Positions 42,546-56,044 of a stretch of DNA of 64,000 nucleotides are shown here, piece by piece. Position 1 is the first letter of the stretch; each line of letters starts with the position of its first letter. Below the pieces are notes generated by a model, which was not told the origin of the DNA, made no database searches, and saw nothing but the letters and a program-made list of their open reading frames with translations. The position numbers and the translations under genes are program-made. The DNA is from Prorocentrum cordatum (Eukaryota; Sar; Dinophyceae; Prorocentrales; Prorocentraceae): positions 115,001 through 179,000 of the forward strand of contig CAUYUJ010005636.1 of NCBI GenBank assembly GCA_963575745.1, read 5' to 3'.

Positions 42546-43080
42546 GTAACCGTCGCTGCGTCCCCGCCGTCGGCGCTGCTGGCAGCCGCCAGCGCTGAAG
42601 CCGGCGCCGAGGAGGGATTGGACCCCCGCCCCCCTCCCTTGGGCTGCCTCTGCTCATCGTCGCTGCGTCCCCGCAGTCGTCGCTGCTGGCGGCCGCCAGC
42701 GCCAGCGCCGGAGCCAGCGCCGAGGGGGGGGGGGAGTTTGGAACCTCCCCCTTTTGGGAGGGGGGGGGGGTTCGGGAGGGGGGGGGGGGGTTAGGCGGGG
42801 AGGGGAGTCCCCCTGGTTCTGATCGACGGCGCCGAGTGTTGGGGGGGGCCCACCCCTTGGTTCGAAACGCGCCGCCGAATGTTTCCAAGGCAAGCACCCG
42901 TGAAACGCGCTCTCTCTAAGCATCCCTCCCCCCCCTCACTCTCTAGTGTTGGTTATCTCCGGCCAAGACAGAGTTGATCGGGGAAGTGGGGCAGAACGGC
43001 CGAACCTTATCATCGCAGGGGGAAGTTACGAATCGAAGTTGCTATCTTCTTGTACGTATTTCCACTCGTATTTTTCTGTC
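42546..43080. other. GC-rich spacer between triplet arrays
   Basis: Contains two related GTCGCTGCGTCC segments, poly-G tracts at 42725-42800, and at 43029-43050 a 22-base sequence that recurs exactly at 56011-56032. No coding support. Confidence 0.5.
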
Positions 43081-44060
<980 letters not shown>

Positions 44061-44159
44061 CCCCCCGTTAATTTGACCCCCATGCTCTCCCTCGCCGACG
44101 TCGCTGCGAGAGAGGGCGGCTTTTGTTTTCGCGAAGGAAATGCGGGGCGAACGTTTGTT

Positions 44160-46535
44160 GGAAACCGATTGCACAAGGAATCTGAATGGCAAGCGATTGT
44201 TTAGGAATTCGTATTGGAAGCCTATTGCGAGGGAGTTCTCGTGGAAACCAAAGTTAAAGGAGTTCCTGTCGTAAACCGATTGTCAAGGAATCCGATTGGG
44301 AACCGATTGGAAAGGAATTCCCATTGAATATTGGAAGCTGATTGTGCAGGATTCCGATTGGGAACCGACTGCAAAAGGAATCCCAATTGGAAAATGATTG
44401 TGCAGGAATCGGAATGGAAACCGATCGGAAAGGAATTTCTTTTGGAAATTGTCTGTTCAGGAATCCTAGTGATGGGAAATCGATAGTGTAGGACGTCGAG
44501 TTTGGAAACCGATTGTATGGGAATTCCTATTGGGAGCCACTTGTGAGGGAATCAACTTCGACATCGATTGTATGAGAATGCTATGGCAAACCGATTGCCT
44601 ACTGGAAACCGATAATACAGGAATCTGTTTGGAGACCGAGTACATGATAAGCATATAGGAAACCGATTGTGTAGTGAATATTTCTCGGGACTTGTTGTAT
44701 TGGAATCTAACCGATTATGTAGGAATCCCATTTGCAAGCGAGTGTCTAGGAATACAGTTGGAAACCGGTTGTGCAGGAGCATTATTGGAAACCGATTGTG
44801 TCGGAAAACAAATAGGGAATCTATTGTGCAGGAATTATATTGGAAACCAAGTGCAACAAGGAATTTGTATTGGACAGTGACTGTGCCGGAATATGTTTAG
44901 AAATCGATTGTAATATAATTTGCTTTGGAAGCCGATTGTACAGGAACTTTTCTAACAACAGATTGGATAGGAGTTCCTAGTTTGAAAACCGATGTTCTAG
45001 GAATTCCTTGCGGAAGCCGATTACAAAGCAATCTTGATAGAAACCGATTGCACCGGAAATTCATTGCGAACCGATTGTGTAGGAATTCTTATTGGAAACC
45101 GATTGCGGGGGAATTGTTATTGGAAACCGATTTTAAAGAAATCACATTGGAAACCGATTGTCGGACGTCCTATTGGACAGAGTGTGCAGGAAGATTTTTG
45201 GAAATGATTTGTGAAGGAATCATGATGGAAACCGCTTGTAGAAGGAATCATATTGAAAACGGGTTGTATAGGAATCTTTTTTGGAAGCCGATTGTATAGG
45301 AACCCCGTTGGAAATTGAAACATAGGAATCCGATTCAAAGTTGATTGCTAAGCGGAACCCGATTGAGAATCGATTGTCGTAGGACCCCCGTGGGAATGGA
45401 ATGTATTGGGGTTTTCCGGGCAATCGGTTGCTTATGAATTCTTTTTGGAAGCCGATTGTGCAGGTTCCACTTCGGCAATCCAGCGTCGAGGAAACCAATG
45501 ACATGAAACAAAAACGATTGTATAGGAATTCAGACTAGAAACCGACTACAAAGAGAACCCACTTGGAAACCGATTCTGCAGGAGCCAAATTGGGATCCGA
45601 TTGTACATGAGTCGTATTAGAAGCCGATTGCAAAGGAATTCGTATTGGAAGCCGATTGCGTTGGAATCGTATTGGGAACCGACTGCGTAGGGATTCTCAC
45701 TGGAAACCGATTCTGCAATAATCCAATGGAAGTTCATTGCAAAATAGTTCTGATTTGGAAATTGATTTGAAAGGAATCCTATTGAAAACGGGTTGTATCG
45801 GAATCTTTTCGGGCATCGATTGCATAGGAACCCGTTTGGAAATCCAACAAAACGATCCCGATTGGATACCGAATGTAAGGGAACCCGATTGGACACCGAT
45901 TGTATAGGAACCCGATTGGGAATCGAATGTCTTGGGATATTATTGGCAATCGTTTGTGCTTTCTTTGTTGAAATTGAGTGTAAAAGCTTCTTGTTGGAAT
46001 TCCACATAGTCGTAGGCATCCGATTGGAAACCGACGGTGTAGGAACTCCGATGGGAAACCGATTATAAGGGAATCCTTGTAAACGAATTCCTATTGAAAC
46101 CGATTTTAAAGGAATTTTATTGAAAACGGGTTGTTTCGGAATCCTTTTTTGGAATCGATTGCATAGGAAACCGATTGGAAATCGAAAACTAGGAACAGCA
46201 TTGGAAACCGAATGAAAAAGGAACCCGAATGGAAATCGATTGTATAGGAACCCGGTTGATAATCGAATGTATTGCGATCTCATTGGTTTTCGTTTGTATA
46301 TGTTTTGGAAACCGACTCTAAATGATTCATTTTGGAAATCCAGTGTCGAGGAAACCAATGGGAAACCGATTGTGCAGGAAATCCAATAGGAAACCATATG
46401 TGTAGGACATCGTATTGGAAACCGACTGTACAGGAGTCCTATTGGAAACCGGTCGCGTTGGAATCCGAATGGGAATCGATTGTATAGAAACGTTATTGGA
46501 AATTGATTGCGCCGAAATCCTATTGGGCATCGCTT
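44160..46535. repeat. 27-bp degenerate tandem array, about 2.4 kb
   Basis: Units like GGAAACCGATTGTATAGGAA and TCCTATT repeat with high divergence. Open frames on the minus strand give a nine-residue period (NRFPIGFLx). No splice sites or conserved motif support coding. Confidence 0.88.
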
Positions 46536-46780
46536 GTATCTAAAATGGGGAGCAGCCCCTCTAGAGGGGGAGCGCCCCCTGGAAGCCCCTCTTTAAGGGG
46601 AGTTGTTGGGAAAACAATCCCTGTAGAAACCTCTGGAAGGGGAACTCCCGTGTACAGTGATAAAACGGTTCTAGACTCTAGGAGGGAACCCCCTCCAGAG
46701 AGGGGAACCTAGCTTTAGAAACCCTTTCTAGACGAGTTTTCAGCACATCGCACGGGCCAGGAAACCTTTGCAGGTTTCCC
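46536..46780. other. Short unique segment with hairpins
   Basis: Contains CCCCTCTAGAGGGG-like and CCCCTCCAGAGAGGGG-like palindromic words, and a perfect stem GGAAACCT (46760-46767) with AGGTTTCC (46772-46779) around a TTGC loop. No gene. Confidence 0.6.
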
Positions 46781-46867
46781 CTCCTCCTCCTTCCTCCTAC
46801 CCCTCCTCCTCCTCCTTCTCCTCCTACTCTTTGCCATTCGCAGCTGGGGGAATGGAGCGAAAACCAA

Positions 46868-47125
46868 AGACAACATTGAACAACACCAAACAAGTCAAAG
46901 AAATCAAAGAAATCAAGGACCGAAGGCCGAACACAACAACAAACATACACAACCAAAAAACAAACAACACAACGATTTCAATACTTGGTCCACTCCCGCC
47001 CCCCCCGCGTAAGTATTGAAACCTTGTTGTTGTTTAGATGGTGTGTTTTGTTGTTTGGTTGTCGGTCTTTGATGTTTTTGTTTTTGTGGTTGGGTTTCAA
47101 TGTTTTGTTTTGGTGGTTCAGCCCC
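46868..47125. repeat. Long imperfect foldback
   Basis: The inner stem is perfect: TTTCAATACTT (46976-46986) with AAGTATTGAAA (47011-47021), 24-base loop. Further out, AACAAC/CAAACA words on the left face GTTGTTGTTT and TTGTTTGGTT words on the right, so pairing extends imperfectly for about 100 bp per arm. Confidence 0.7.
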
Positions 47126-47351
47126 GAGGTGGAGGGAGAAGAAGAAGTGGATACTGATAATACGGACGACGGGGAAGGATGACAGGAAGAAGAGAAATGA
47201 GGATCCCGAAAACGAGGAGGAGCAGGAGGAGGACGAGGAGGAAGAGGACTCTTGACATTCGGCTCCCTTTGAAAAAAAACACACGTGTGCCTCTCCCTTT
47301 TCTTGTAAACGGTATCGGGGGATCATCGGGGTCAAATTTAAGGGGGGGGGA

Positions 47352-47425
47352 GCGGTACTATTACTACCAGTACGATTACTACTATTTTTACTACTACTAC
47401 TACTACTATTACTACTACTACTACG

Positions 47426-47466
<41 letters not shown>

Positions 47467-47517
47467 GACTGCTACGACCACGACTACGACTATTACTATA
47501 ACAACAACTACCAGTAT

Positions 47518-47573
<56 letters not shown>

Positions 47574-47639
47574 TTACTATTACTACTACTACGACTACGA
47601 ATGCAATTTCTGTTTCTACCACTGCTGCTACTACTATAG

Positions 47640-47732
<93 letters not shown>

Positions 47733-47733
47733 G

Positions 47734-47767
<34 letters not shown>

Positions 47768-47805
47768 GCGACTGCGACTGCAACTACAACTACAACTACT
47801 ACCAC
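47352..47805. repeat. TAC triplet array, right part
   Basis: TAC/ACT triplets resume in the same strand orientation as 43081-44060. A few unique insertions (for example around 47600-47640) break it up. Confidence 0.94.
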
Positions 47806-50484
47806 TCCTCCCGCCTGTCTCCCCCTAGTCACCCCCCCAGGACTTTTTCTGCCCCAAAGGTTTTGTCACCCGAAACGGGCCACCATGAGTTTTTCCTACC
47901 CGTGTGATGCAGAAACGGTTGAAGACCGATCGGTTTACAAAAACATCGCAATGTCCCGAATCGGATTCTAGGGGGAAATCTCGTCTTGGGGCCCCTCTCC
48001 TCTCCCACCCCTCCCCCTTCCCTTCCCTTCTCGTTCCTTTCCCCTCCCCTCCTTCTGATATGTGTGGCAGAGCTAAGTCGTCGTCTTCGTTCGACGACTA
48101 CGAGGACGACGACGACGACCGCGTTCCCCGTCGTGTACCCCACGCAAGAATTGCCGGCACACATCGTTTATTATCCCCCCGCGGCCCCGATCCTTATTTT
48201 CCTCCTCGTGATTACCTGGGGTCCTATGTTACCCAATCATCGTCTTCATGCTGTGTTCTCTTCTCCATCCGATCGTCTCGACCGCGCCCTCTTCCTTTTC
48301 ATCCCCGATAGCGCTTATTACTCCCAATGTTCCTCTACATGTTTCTATTTTCCAATTTGTTGCCTGACCACCTTTTTACGATTCAACCTTTCTGTTGTTG
48401 GCCAGGCGCTCGGGATACATTCCGACAAGACGCAGCAGCAGCGCATGTGGGCGCCGCTTGAGGGGGATGGGCGCCGTTGTTGAGCAAAAGCCTTGCATGC
48501 TCGCTCCCTCCTCGTCTCGTTCCGCCACTGTGACTCGAACGCGGATCGCTCAGAGCGTGTCGCACGTTTTTCCCTTTTCCGTTCATGGGGGCCCCATCGA
48601 CACTATGTTGGTTCCCCGTTGATATGGTTCCCTATTCTCCTCCCTTCTGCGCCCCGTTTCTTTGCGCCCCCACTCGAAGCGTTGACAAGTGCATTGCCCA
48701 GCCATGCAAGGAGCAAGATGGCCTGGGAATCGCTGACCCCATTCTAGTTGATGGTCTGCTGCCAAGGCAGGCGGCCCTCGTTGTCTTACCTTCGCTGTGG
48801 GCGCCCGCCCAGATGCTTCGGATGCTGAGTTAATTTTTCTGTGCCGTGATCCATCTCCATCCTCCTTCTTTATACTCCTTGTTTTGCCACCAGACGTGTC
48901 GTTAACGCGGGCCCGGCGTTTCGCCTGATATGTTTTTAGCGTGGACCTAAACATTAGCTTATTGTACTCTCGATGATCATTTGATGTGATGCAGTATACG
49001 TTGTGTGATGCAAGATATTAGGTGCAAGCTTTGTGGTGCAAGTTATGTGGTGCCAGCTAGTGGTCTAAGATGTGCTGCACAGCTTGTAGTCGTCGACTCC
49101 ACTGCTCATCCTGTCCACCCACCCGCAAATAGGTAAACCACGTTCGGTCACGATTGTGGTTCGCGATTGGAGTTTGCTAGCGCTTTTCTCCAGCCCCATT
49201 GACCCGCGCACTTTCGCGCACAGATCGACCAGTTGGCTTGTCCCAGTTGATGCGGCTGCGCTGGGGCTTACCAGTTGGAATTTCCAGGCGTCTCTCCAAG
49301 CCCGCACTGGCGCGCGGACGGTTCAGTGCGGGTCGGGGAATTTGGTGGGCGCGATATCATGATGACGTCCATAACAACGGCAATTGTGAGGGGGAACGGT
49401 TTGCTGTGTACCGCACAACTTGTGGCAGCACAGGGGTGGTGGTGGGTTTGTTACTTCCCACCCATCAGTATCGTTAGATAGTGTGTAATCCTGTGTCCAT
49501 CGGGGGTGGTTGAATTTTTCAAAGGCGCTTGAAAGTCTAGGGCGGAGACATGGATGGAGCGTGTGATCCATCATACGGCAGTCCCGAGAAACCCGGGCAG
49601 ATGTAGAACAAATGCGGGGGGCAAGATGAGCCCTCCTTATGTGCTGCCATTGTGCTGCGTCGCGCGGCAGGCTTATCACATAACCACTAAATGTAGAAAA
49701 AAGGGCCCGTTCGAACATGCGCGTGTGTGAAACAGCGGATAAAGTTAAGGGGGCGGATATTTCTTCCCTATTTGTTGCCACTGTGTTGCGTCGCGTGGCA
49801 GGCGCATTCCAACACCATTGAATGTAAAACGTAGTTGATTGGACATGCCCGTGCGGCAGTGAACACAGTAGGACGCACGGTGCCGCAGCGATGTGGTATC
49901 AAAACCCACTATTTGGCACGAGGAAGCGCGCGTGCGATTCGTCTTCCCCGCCCTCCCGCACCACAGGGGGAGGAAAGGTGTTGATTGTCAGCTTTGGGCT
50001 GTTCAGTATGACCTGCAAGTTCAACGCGTCGCTGCTTGCCACGCGCAGCTCAGCCCAGACAAGCACCCACGCCAATGTGCACCGAGCATCGTTGCAGCAT
50101 CTTTGGGGAAACAGTCGTCCTTTCGACTGTTTGGCCTGTCGCGCGCTGCGTTTGGTCGTGATGATGATGACGATGGTGGTGGCGCCGATGATGACGATGA
50201 CGACGGCAAAGCCAATGACGGCGATGCCGGTGGCGACGATGACGATGTTGTCAATATGTTGCTACTGAAGGAGGTTGTGTACCGGTTGGCGATGCGATGT
50301 CGCTGGTGAGAGCGATGGGTAATTGCGCTTTCAGACACTCCAGAAGCCAAGCAAACCTTTTGTAAAAAAATACACATGGTGTTCCCCAACCCCCTGTGTG
50401 ATTTAGATATTCGGTTGGAGTCGGCCGCGCCGCGCCTGTCTTGCTCCTCCTCCTCCCCCCCTTTCCTCCCCTCGCTTTTCCTTT
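47806..50484 (+). other. Mixed region with weak exon-like pieces and one local duplication
   Basis: Possible exons: SSSSFDDYEDDDDDRVPRRV through PDPYFPPRDYLGSYVT (about 48071-48240); a terminal piece after GCCAG|G at 48406 (ALGIHSDKTQQQRMWAPLEG, stop at 48483); and EQDGLGIADPILVDGLLPRQ with a stop at 48833. None has a family match. A duplicated segment with TGTGCTGCGTCGCG-like sequence starts near 49642 and again near 49772. 48980-49080 has GTGGTGCAAG-type words. Confidence 0.3.
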
Positions 50485-50504
50485 CGTTGCCGTTTTGGCT
50501 CAGG
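50483..50504 (+). promoter_or_regulatory. Possible relict spliced-leader sequence
   Basis: CGTTGCCGTTTTGGCTCAGG (50485-50504) agrees with the corresponding 20 bases of the dinoflagellate spliced leader at 17 positions by my count. It lies just upstream of a block that ends in reverse-transcriptase-like fragments, consistent with retroposition of a trans-spliced transcript. Confidence 0.4.
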
Positions 50505-50524
50505 GGGGGGCGGGCCTCATTTGA

Positions 50525-53500
50525 GTGTTGCAGTGGAGTTCTTTGAGCGCTCGTGAGTTCGAGTTCAGGCGGGCGCCTTGCATCCCTCTCTTCCCCTCGC
50601 TGTGGGCGGCTGCGCGCATCTTGCTGCAGCGAATCCCTGTCTTGCGCCATTGTCCCCGATGCGGCCGCGATGCGCGTACTTTTGGCGGGCGAGTTCCAAG
50701 CCGCTCAGCAGCGGTCAACTCGCTCGGAGACATGATCAACAATGATATGATGAATGGCAGGCGCCTGGGGCCTCACCCGACTGACGCATTTTCAGACGCC
50801 AGTGAGAACAATCCCCCCTGCGCGAGGAGAGCAAGGCCGGCGTTGCTCGGGCGGCTGCGCAGGGGGCGCGGCGCCCCCCCGGCAATTCCCCGCTGGCCGT
50901 GGACGAGATGGCCGACGATGACCCTTACAGTGAAGGTCAGTCCCGCCCTCGCCCCCATCTTGCAGCCGATGTTAAACTGGCCGCGCGCGCGGAGAAGATC
51001 AGGGCGCCGCTGAGTTCTCGCGCGACGACCTCCGCGAGCAGCGGCGCCTCTTCGCGCGGCGACCCGCGGTCGATCCGCTCGACACTGAGTGCTCGCGGCC
51101 CAGCGCGCGGCGATCCTGGGCGCGGAAATGCCGCCATTGAGGGTCGCGCTGGGGAGATGATTTGGAGCAGAGGCCCCTTGGGGAAGACGATTTCCACGGC
51201 GGAGTGTCATTGGCGAGATTGAGAGCGAGGGCCCGCGGGCGCCAAGCATGAAATTATGCTCGAAACCTTTCGCGGGCGCCCTCCGCCGATCCAACTCGGC
51301 CGCTGAGGGGGCGCGGGACATCGCGCGGGCTTCCGCGGGCGAGGGCGAGCTCGGCGCGTTTGCCGCCGCCCCGCAGGCCGGCGTGACAACGATTGACTTC
51401 GAGCAGAGCTGCGCTGTCTCATTTGCGGAACCTGCCTCGTCGCTCGCCGCGGAGCGGCGCTCGTGGCAGTCGAGCTGGAGACGGGCCAGAACACCTCGGG
51501 GCGCGCTCGCGGGGAGAGCGCGCCGCTGCTGCTCGGCCGCGCGGTGGCCCGCTACGGGCCGGGCGTTGAAGGCGCGCGTCTGCGGGCCCCCCCCCGCCCC
51601 TCTTCCTCTTCCTCGTCGTTGTTGCCTCCTCCTCTTCAACCCTTGCGCTTCGCGCTGCCCGCGGCGCTCGATTCTGCCCGGCTGGCGGCGGCCCGCTTAG
51701 CAGTCGCGGCGATCTGTCTTAGCCGGTTCAGAGTTTCGAAGTTGCGCCCGGACATTCGCGCGCGCTGTTTGGGAGCGGCCATGCCGATCATCGGCGCAAG
51801 CGCCGCGAGCGCGTCAAGTTCGGAAGCCTCGTCGAGATTCAGCGCTGCATTTGCGCGCGAGACGCGGGGCGCGCCCGATGGTCTGGAGCCTTTGAAACGC
51901 GACCCCCCTTCCCGCGTCCGCATGGGAAGCCACTGCAGCGCCCCTGGGCCCAACTGATGGCGGCGCGGCTTGTTCGATCTCTGAGGGGCATTTTTCCATG
52001 CGTTTCCCGCGGTCAGGCTTTCTGAAGTTGCGCGAGGGCGCGGCGGTTCGTTTTGTCGGCCCTCTGGGTCGGCTCGCGCGCGGGAGTGCGCGCGCGGGGC
52101 CGCCCCTGTCTGCCGGCGCAGCGCGTCGCTTTCTCTATCGACTGTGTCTCAGCGCTCCCGATCGCGTCGAGGGCCTCACTTGCCTCGGCGGCGATTGATA
52201 TCCCCCAGAGACCGACGAGCATGGGCAAGCTATCGACGGCAGAATCATGATCCCCTTGAAGCGTGCACGGGCCCCGTCGAGCCCCCCCTCCCTGCGCGGT
52301 GAGTTCATTGAGAATCCCCAAGAGAAATCCATTCATGGGGCCTCCATTGGCGATGTTGTCTTATTGGCCTGCCGACTTGATCGCGCGTGCCAGTCTGCGC
52401 CGACAACGGAGATGCCTGACTGGCGTGTGCGTTCGAGCGCGATGGGCCTCGCTCGCGGGGGGCGCTGATCTCGCGGTCACATTCCCGTTTTCGTTCAGGT
52501 CGTTCGCGTGGCCAGTCTTGCATCCTTCCCGAGGCGGGTCGCCGCGCATCCGCAGTTCCCCGAGCGCCTCGGGCGGGCCCGAGCTCAACGGCGCCCCGCT
52601 GGAACGCGCAAAGGGGCGCGCAGCCGCGACGCTCGCGGCAGCGGGCGCTCTTGCCCGAGAGATTTCTCGTCGAGGGTCAACGGATGCAAGACTACGTTTG
52701 GCAATCTGCTTGAGGTTGATGCGCGGTGCTCGCGCACGCAGGCCTGTTCCACTTCGCTCGTGCCTTCGCGATCTTCCGGATCTGGGAAATTGCTATGACT
52801 TCCGTGACGTTCTTTGCTCAGACTATGAAGGTATTCGACGCGGGCTGCAGCGCGACGACGCGGGCGCGCCAACGCGCGAGCTGCAGCGCGACGACGCGAC
52901 AGCTAGCGGCAACGCAGATGTCGCACGACAGCCCCGCGCGCAAGCTCTGTTGACGTGGCCCCCCCAGAAGACGGTAGCCGGCTACTTCTGCGTGGATGCC
53001 CTCGATCTTCGCCACCCGGCTCTCGCTCAGTCTGCAAGGCACCTCGCTGAGCATTGGGGCGAGGTGCAGCGGCCTCTTGCGCGCGCCCCCCGGGCCCGCG
53101 CCCACCTCGCCGCTCGCCGATCTAGCCAGCGAGCTCCAACGAGTTTCGCCGGGCAATTAATTTGATTTGCTGGAGTTCGAGTGGTCGGCGGTCACGAGTT
53201 GATCGGATTCTCCCGCAACGGGCCTTGATGGCACCCCTTGCAGTGGACGGAGGAAAGGAGGCCCCGCGGCGCAGCGCGCGCGGTTCGCGGCGCGCGAGGC
53301 GCGCATCCGAGGTCGGGCCTCCCCCCGCGTTGCAATGACGTGCTCCTCGCAACCCCCCCCCAGGTTGAAGTCTCGGGCGGCGGCTCCAAGGCGATTCTGG
53401 AGCCCGCGCAAACGCGCGCGGTGGCCCTCAGCAGTAGCACAACAATTCAATATCGTCGGCACTCGCCGCTCCTATCCAGGTCTAGGCCCAGCGCCCTGTC

Positions 53501-54484
53501 GCGCCCTTCCAGCGGGGGTCCAACGCAGGGCGCAACCTCCTGGACAACGCCGCTGAGCTAGAATCGCGGGCGGTGGAATGGGCTCACCTTTGTGGTTTCG
53601 AGTTCCCCGCCATGGTGTCTTGGACAACGCGCCGGCTTTTCCCAGTGTCTTTCGTTGCTGGATTTTTCGGGTGTTCCACGGTCTCGGCGCCCGCCCTCTC
53701 GTTGTCGATGCGGTCGAGGAGCTCTGCTTTCGCGCCTGCGTGCCCGTCGCATTTTGTGGCGCTGGGTTTCGTGGCTTTCACAGCGGGGGACGAAGCCTCT
53801 CTTGGCCCTGATATTTGTTGGTATTCAACCCAGTCGTTCGCGAATTCCGCCGTCGGCTTGAAGGGCGCCCCGCGCGTCCTGTGGGTTGCGCCGACGACGT
53901 CGGAGTCGTTGCAGCTGGCCCATTGAAGTCGACCCCCGTGATCTAGGAGTGGGCGCAGGAGACCAGCTCCTATCACGCGTCCGAGGTCGAATGCGCGCAA
54001 GCGCTGGATTGTGATCTCTACAGACGTTGATCCTTACGTTGTGACTGATGTGCTTACCTCCATGGGCGCCCTTCCCCTGAATTGCACATCGGCGCCGGCG
54101 CGAACTGCTGGGGCATCTACTTCTACAGCGACGGATTGGGGGAGTCTTGGCGAGGACGTTGTCAAACAGAAAGCCTGAGCGCGCGGCTCACATTCGTGCA
54201 CTGACATCCGCGCGCGCGACGCGCTCGCCCTGCCGGCGCCTTCTCACGTAAGTCAACTCTATGAGATTTACAAGCGCGCCCAGGTCAGTGAGCAAACAGC
54301 TTTGCGAAGACTGGCTGCTCCGAGACACGCCATGCCCGCCGCTGTGCCAGATCACCTGGGTGAGCTTGGCATTGATGCCATGCCGCGCGATATCAGTTAT
54401 GGGCATCGTGATTCTCTATTTCGTCCGGCTGTCCAGAGTTCGTTTCCCCATGATATTACTGTTCCATTTCATCGCGTTGAATGA
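50525..54484 (+). pseudogene. Decayed non-LTR retrotransposon, unlike the one at 34-41 kb
   Basis: Plus-strand fragments appear in the order expected for a LINE ORF2. ARHLAEHWGEVQRPLARAP (about 53035-53095) and SDSPATGLDGTPCSG with an upstream stop (about 53205-53255) resemble the pre-RT and PGPDG motif. AFPSVFRCWIFRVFHGLGAR (about 53630-53690) resembles the DxxxAFPS...W motif. LYEIYKRAQVSEQTALRRLA to RDISYGHRDSLFRPAV (54255-54484) resembles the region after RT. Frames change and stops interrupt. The 50.5-52.9 kb part is GC-rich and unassigned. Confidence 0.45.
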
Positions 54485-55985
54485 ACATTATGATGTAGAC
54501 GCAATGGTTATTCTTCGGTTGCTTCGGCGGAAGTTGCATCGCGCGCGTGGATTCATGTCGATCAAGGGCCCGCCCCCGTAAATCGTTACCTTTCCGACGA
54601 AGGCGCCACCGACGTTTACAGACAAATCGCGCGTTTCTTGGAACGCCAGAGGGGCGCCCCTCCCGCTCCTCACTCCCTTGGGTTCCGCGTTCGGCGCTTC
54701 TGGCCCGGGGCCCCCAGCAACGTCTCCGACTTGGCCGTCTCGCGCCCGAGACGGCGTGCAACGCGCGGCCGACTATTGGGGGGCCCGCCAGGAAACCTTG
54801 GCGGGCCGCTTTGGATGGAAAGCCTTATTCGGCGATGCTGTAGGTCACTGGCTCCGTTGCCCTGCCGCTCTGGGTCTCCCCTCTAGCGCGCTGCTTGATT
54901 TTGCTTCCAGATTTTAGCGCGCGGGCTCGACTCGATCACCTGCTCGTCGTCATTGGGGCCCCCCCTCCCCAGTCAGCGAATGCATTCTACGTCCCATGCG
55001 CATTGCGTCTTTAGCTGCACATGACGCATTGCGCACTGAGGATAGAGATGGCCCCGAGTGCTTCCCCCCCCCCCCCCCAGCATTGTTCAGGGCTCGTGCG
55101 CGCGCGCAGGCTCGCCGCAGAGCCGGCGTCTGAGTTCCGCTGCGACGGCGGCAGCCCGCCGCTCGCGGGGCTTTTTTGTCTCCACTGTTTGACGATATTC
55201 GAGGAGGCCCGCGCGCTCCTCCTTCTCCTCCGCCCCTTTTGTTTACCCATCCTCCTTCCGCTTCGCTTCGCGACCCCGTGCGCGGGCTCCTCCGAAGGCC
55301 CTGGCGGCCGCGTCTGCACGGTGGCCCATTCCATTCCCGCGCGCCCCTCGCACGTTTCACGGCCCCATCGGGAGCGCCACCGAAGCGCCCAGCGGTTGCT
55401 TTCGCAAGGCGGGCCCGCACTATTTCGGCACGCCCCCGCGCGCTCCGCAGCCTCATGGGGGGTTCCAACGAAGGCCCCACTCGCGGCGGCCCCACCCGAT
55501 TTTGTGCGCACCCTTCACACGTTGTGTTGCTCCACGCAGAGATCCGCCGACCACCCCAGACGCTGCGCTCGCATGGTTGCGCGCACTATTTAAGCGCGCC
55601 CCCTTGCGCGCTTCGCGGCTCCGTGCGGGGGCCCACCAGAGGCCCCGGTGGCCCGCCCAATTTCCGCGCGCCGCCCACGCCTTGCCGTCGTCGTCGCCAT
55701 CGTCGTTTTGACAACCTGCATCGCTGTTATCTCCATCGCGTCTCTTAGCCGCCGTCGCCGTGGGGCCGCGCCCGCCCGAGTCGCCGCTTCGCAGTGGGGC
55801 GCCCGCGCCTCGGCGCGGCCTGCGGGACTCGCTGGGGCGTCCCAAGTGGTCAGCGCCGCCGCGGTCGCGTCGGCCGCGCCGGACCAATTGCGCGCTCCAG
55901 ATGATAAATCCCCCCCTGAATCCCCTATAGGTTCTTATCCCCTGTCAGCGCAGGTTTAGTCGGGGGGGTGGGCTGGCGAGACCGC
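54485..55985. other. GC-rich stretch without a supportable gene
   Basis: Very GC-rich, open on both strands. CCGCGCGCC and GGCCCC words recur, and three segments with TTTCGGCACGCC-like and TTTAAGCGCGCC-like sequence may be diverged local duplications (about 55400-55700). No motif supports a gene. Confidence 0.45.
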
Positions 55986-56010
55986 ACTTGATTATCGCGG
56001 AGGGGAATTG

Positions 56011-56032
56011 CGAATCGAAGTTGCTATCTTCT
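56011..56032. repeat. 22-base sequence identical to 43029-43050
   Basis: CGAATCGAAGTTGCTATCTT plus CT occurs exactly at both places. Similarity extends some 20 bases upstream (ATTATCGCGGAGGGGAA against TTATCATCGCAGGGGGAA). Each copy stands just before a long tandem array. Confidence 0.85.
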
Positions 56033-56044
56033 AGCGTTGAGTCG

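Larger units (their letters stand above)
44061..47350. mobile_element. 3.29-kb unit with ~20-bp inverted ends, lying within a TAC array
   Basis: The left end CCCCCCGTTAATTTGACCCC (44061-44080) is the near-exact reverse complement of the right end (47328-47350, GGGGTCAAATT then AA and a G run). TAC array flanks both outer sides in the same orientation. The interior holds a 27-bp degenerate array, a short unique segment with hairpins and a long foldback. I see no transposase, so if it moves it does so non-autonomously. Confidence 0.5.

Noticed and set aside
44552-46397. Minus-strand frames with a nine-residue NRFPIGFLx period
   Set aside because: The period equals the 27-bp repeat; frames are short, broken and without flanking exons.
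50773-51639. 288-codon minus-strand frame rich in A and R
   Set aside because: No motif, GC-driven, and plus-strand remnants downstream support the opposite strand.
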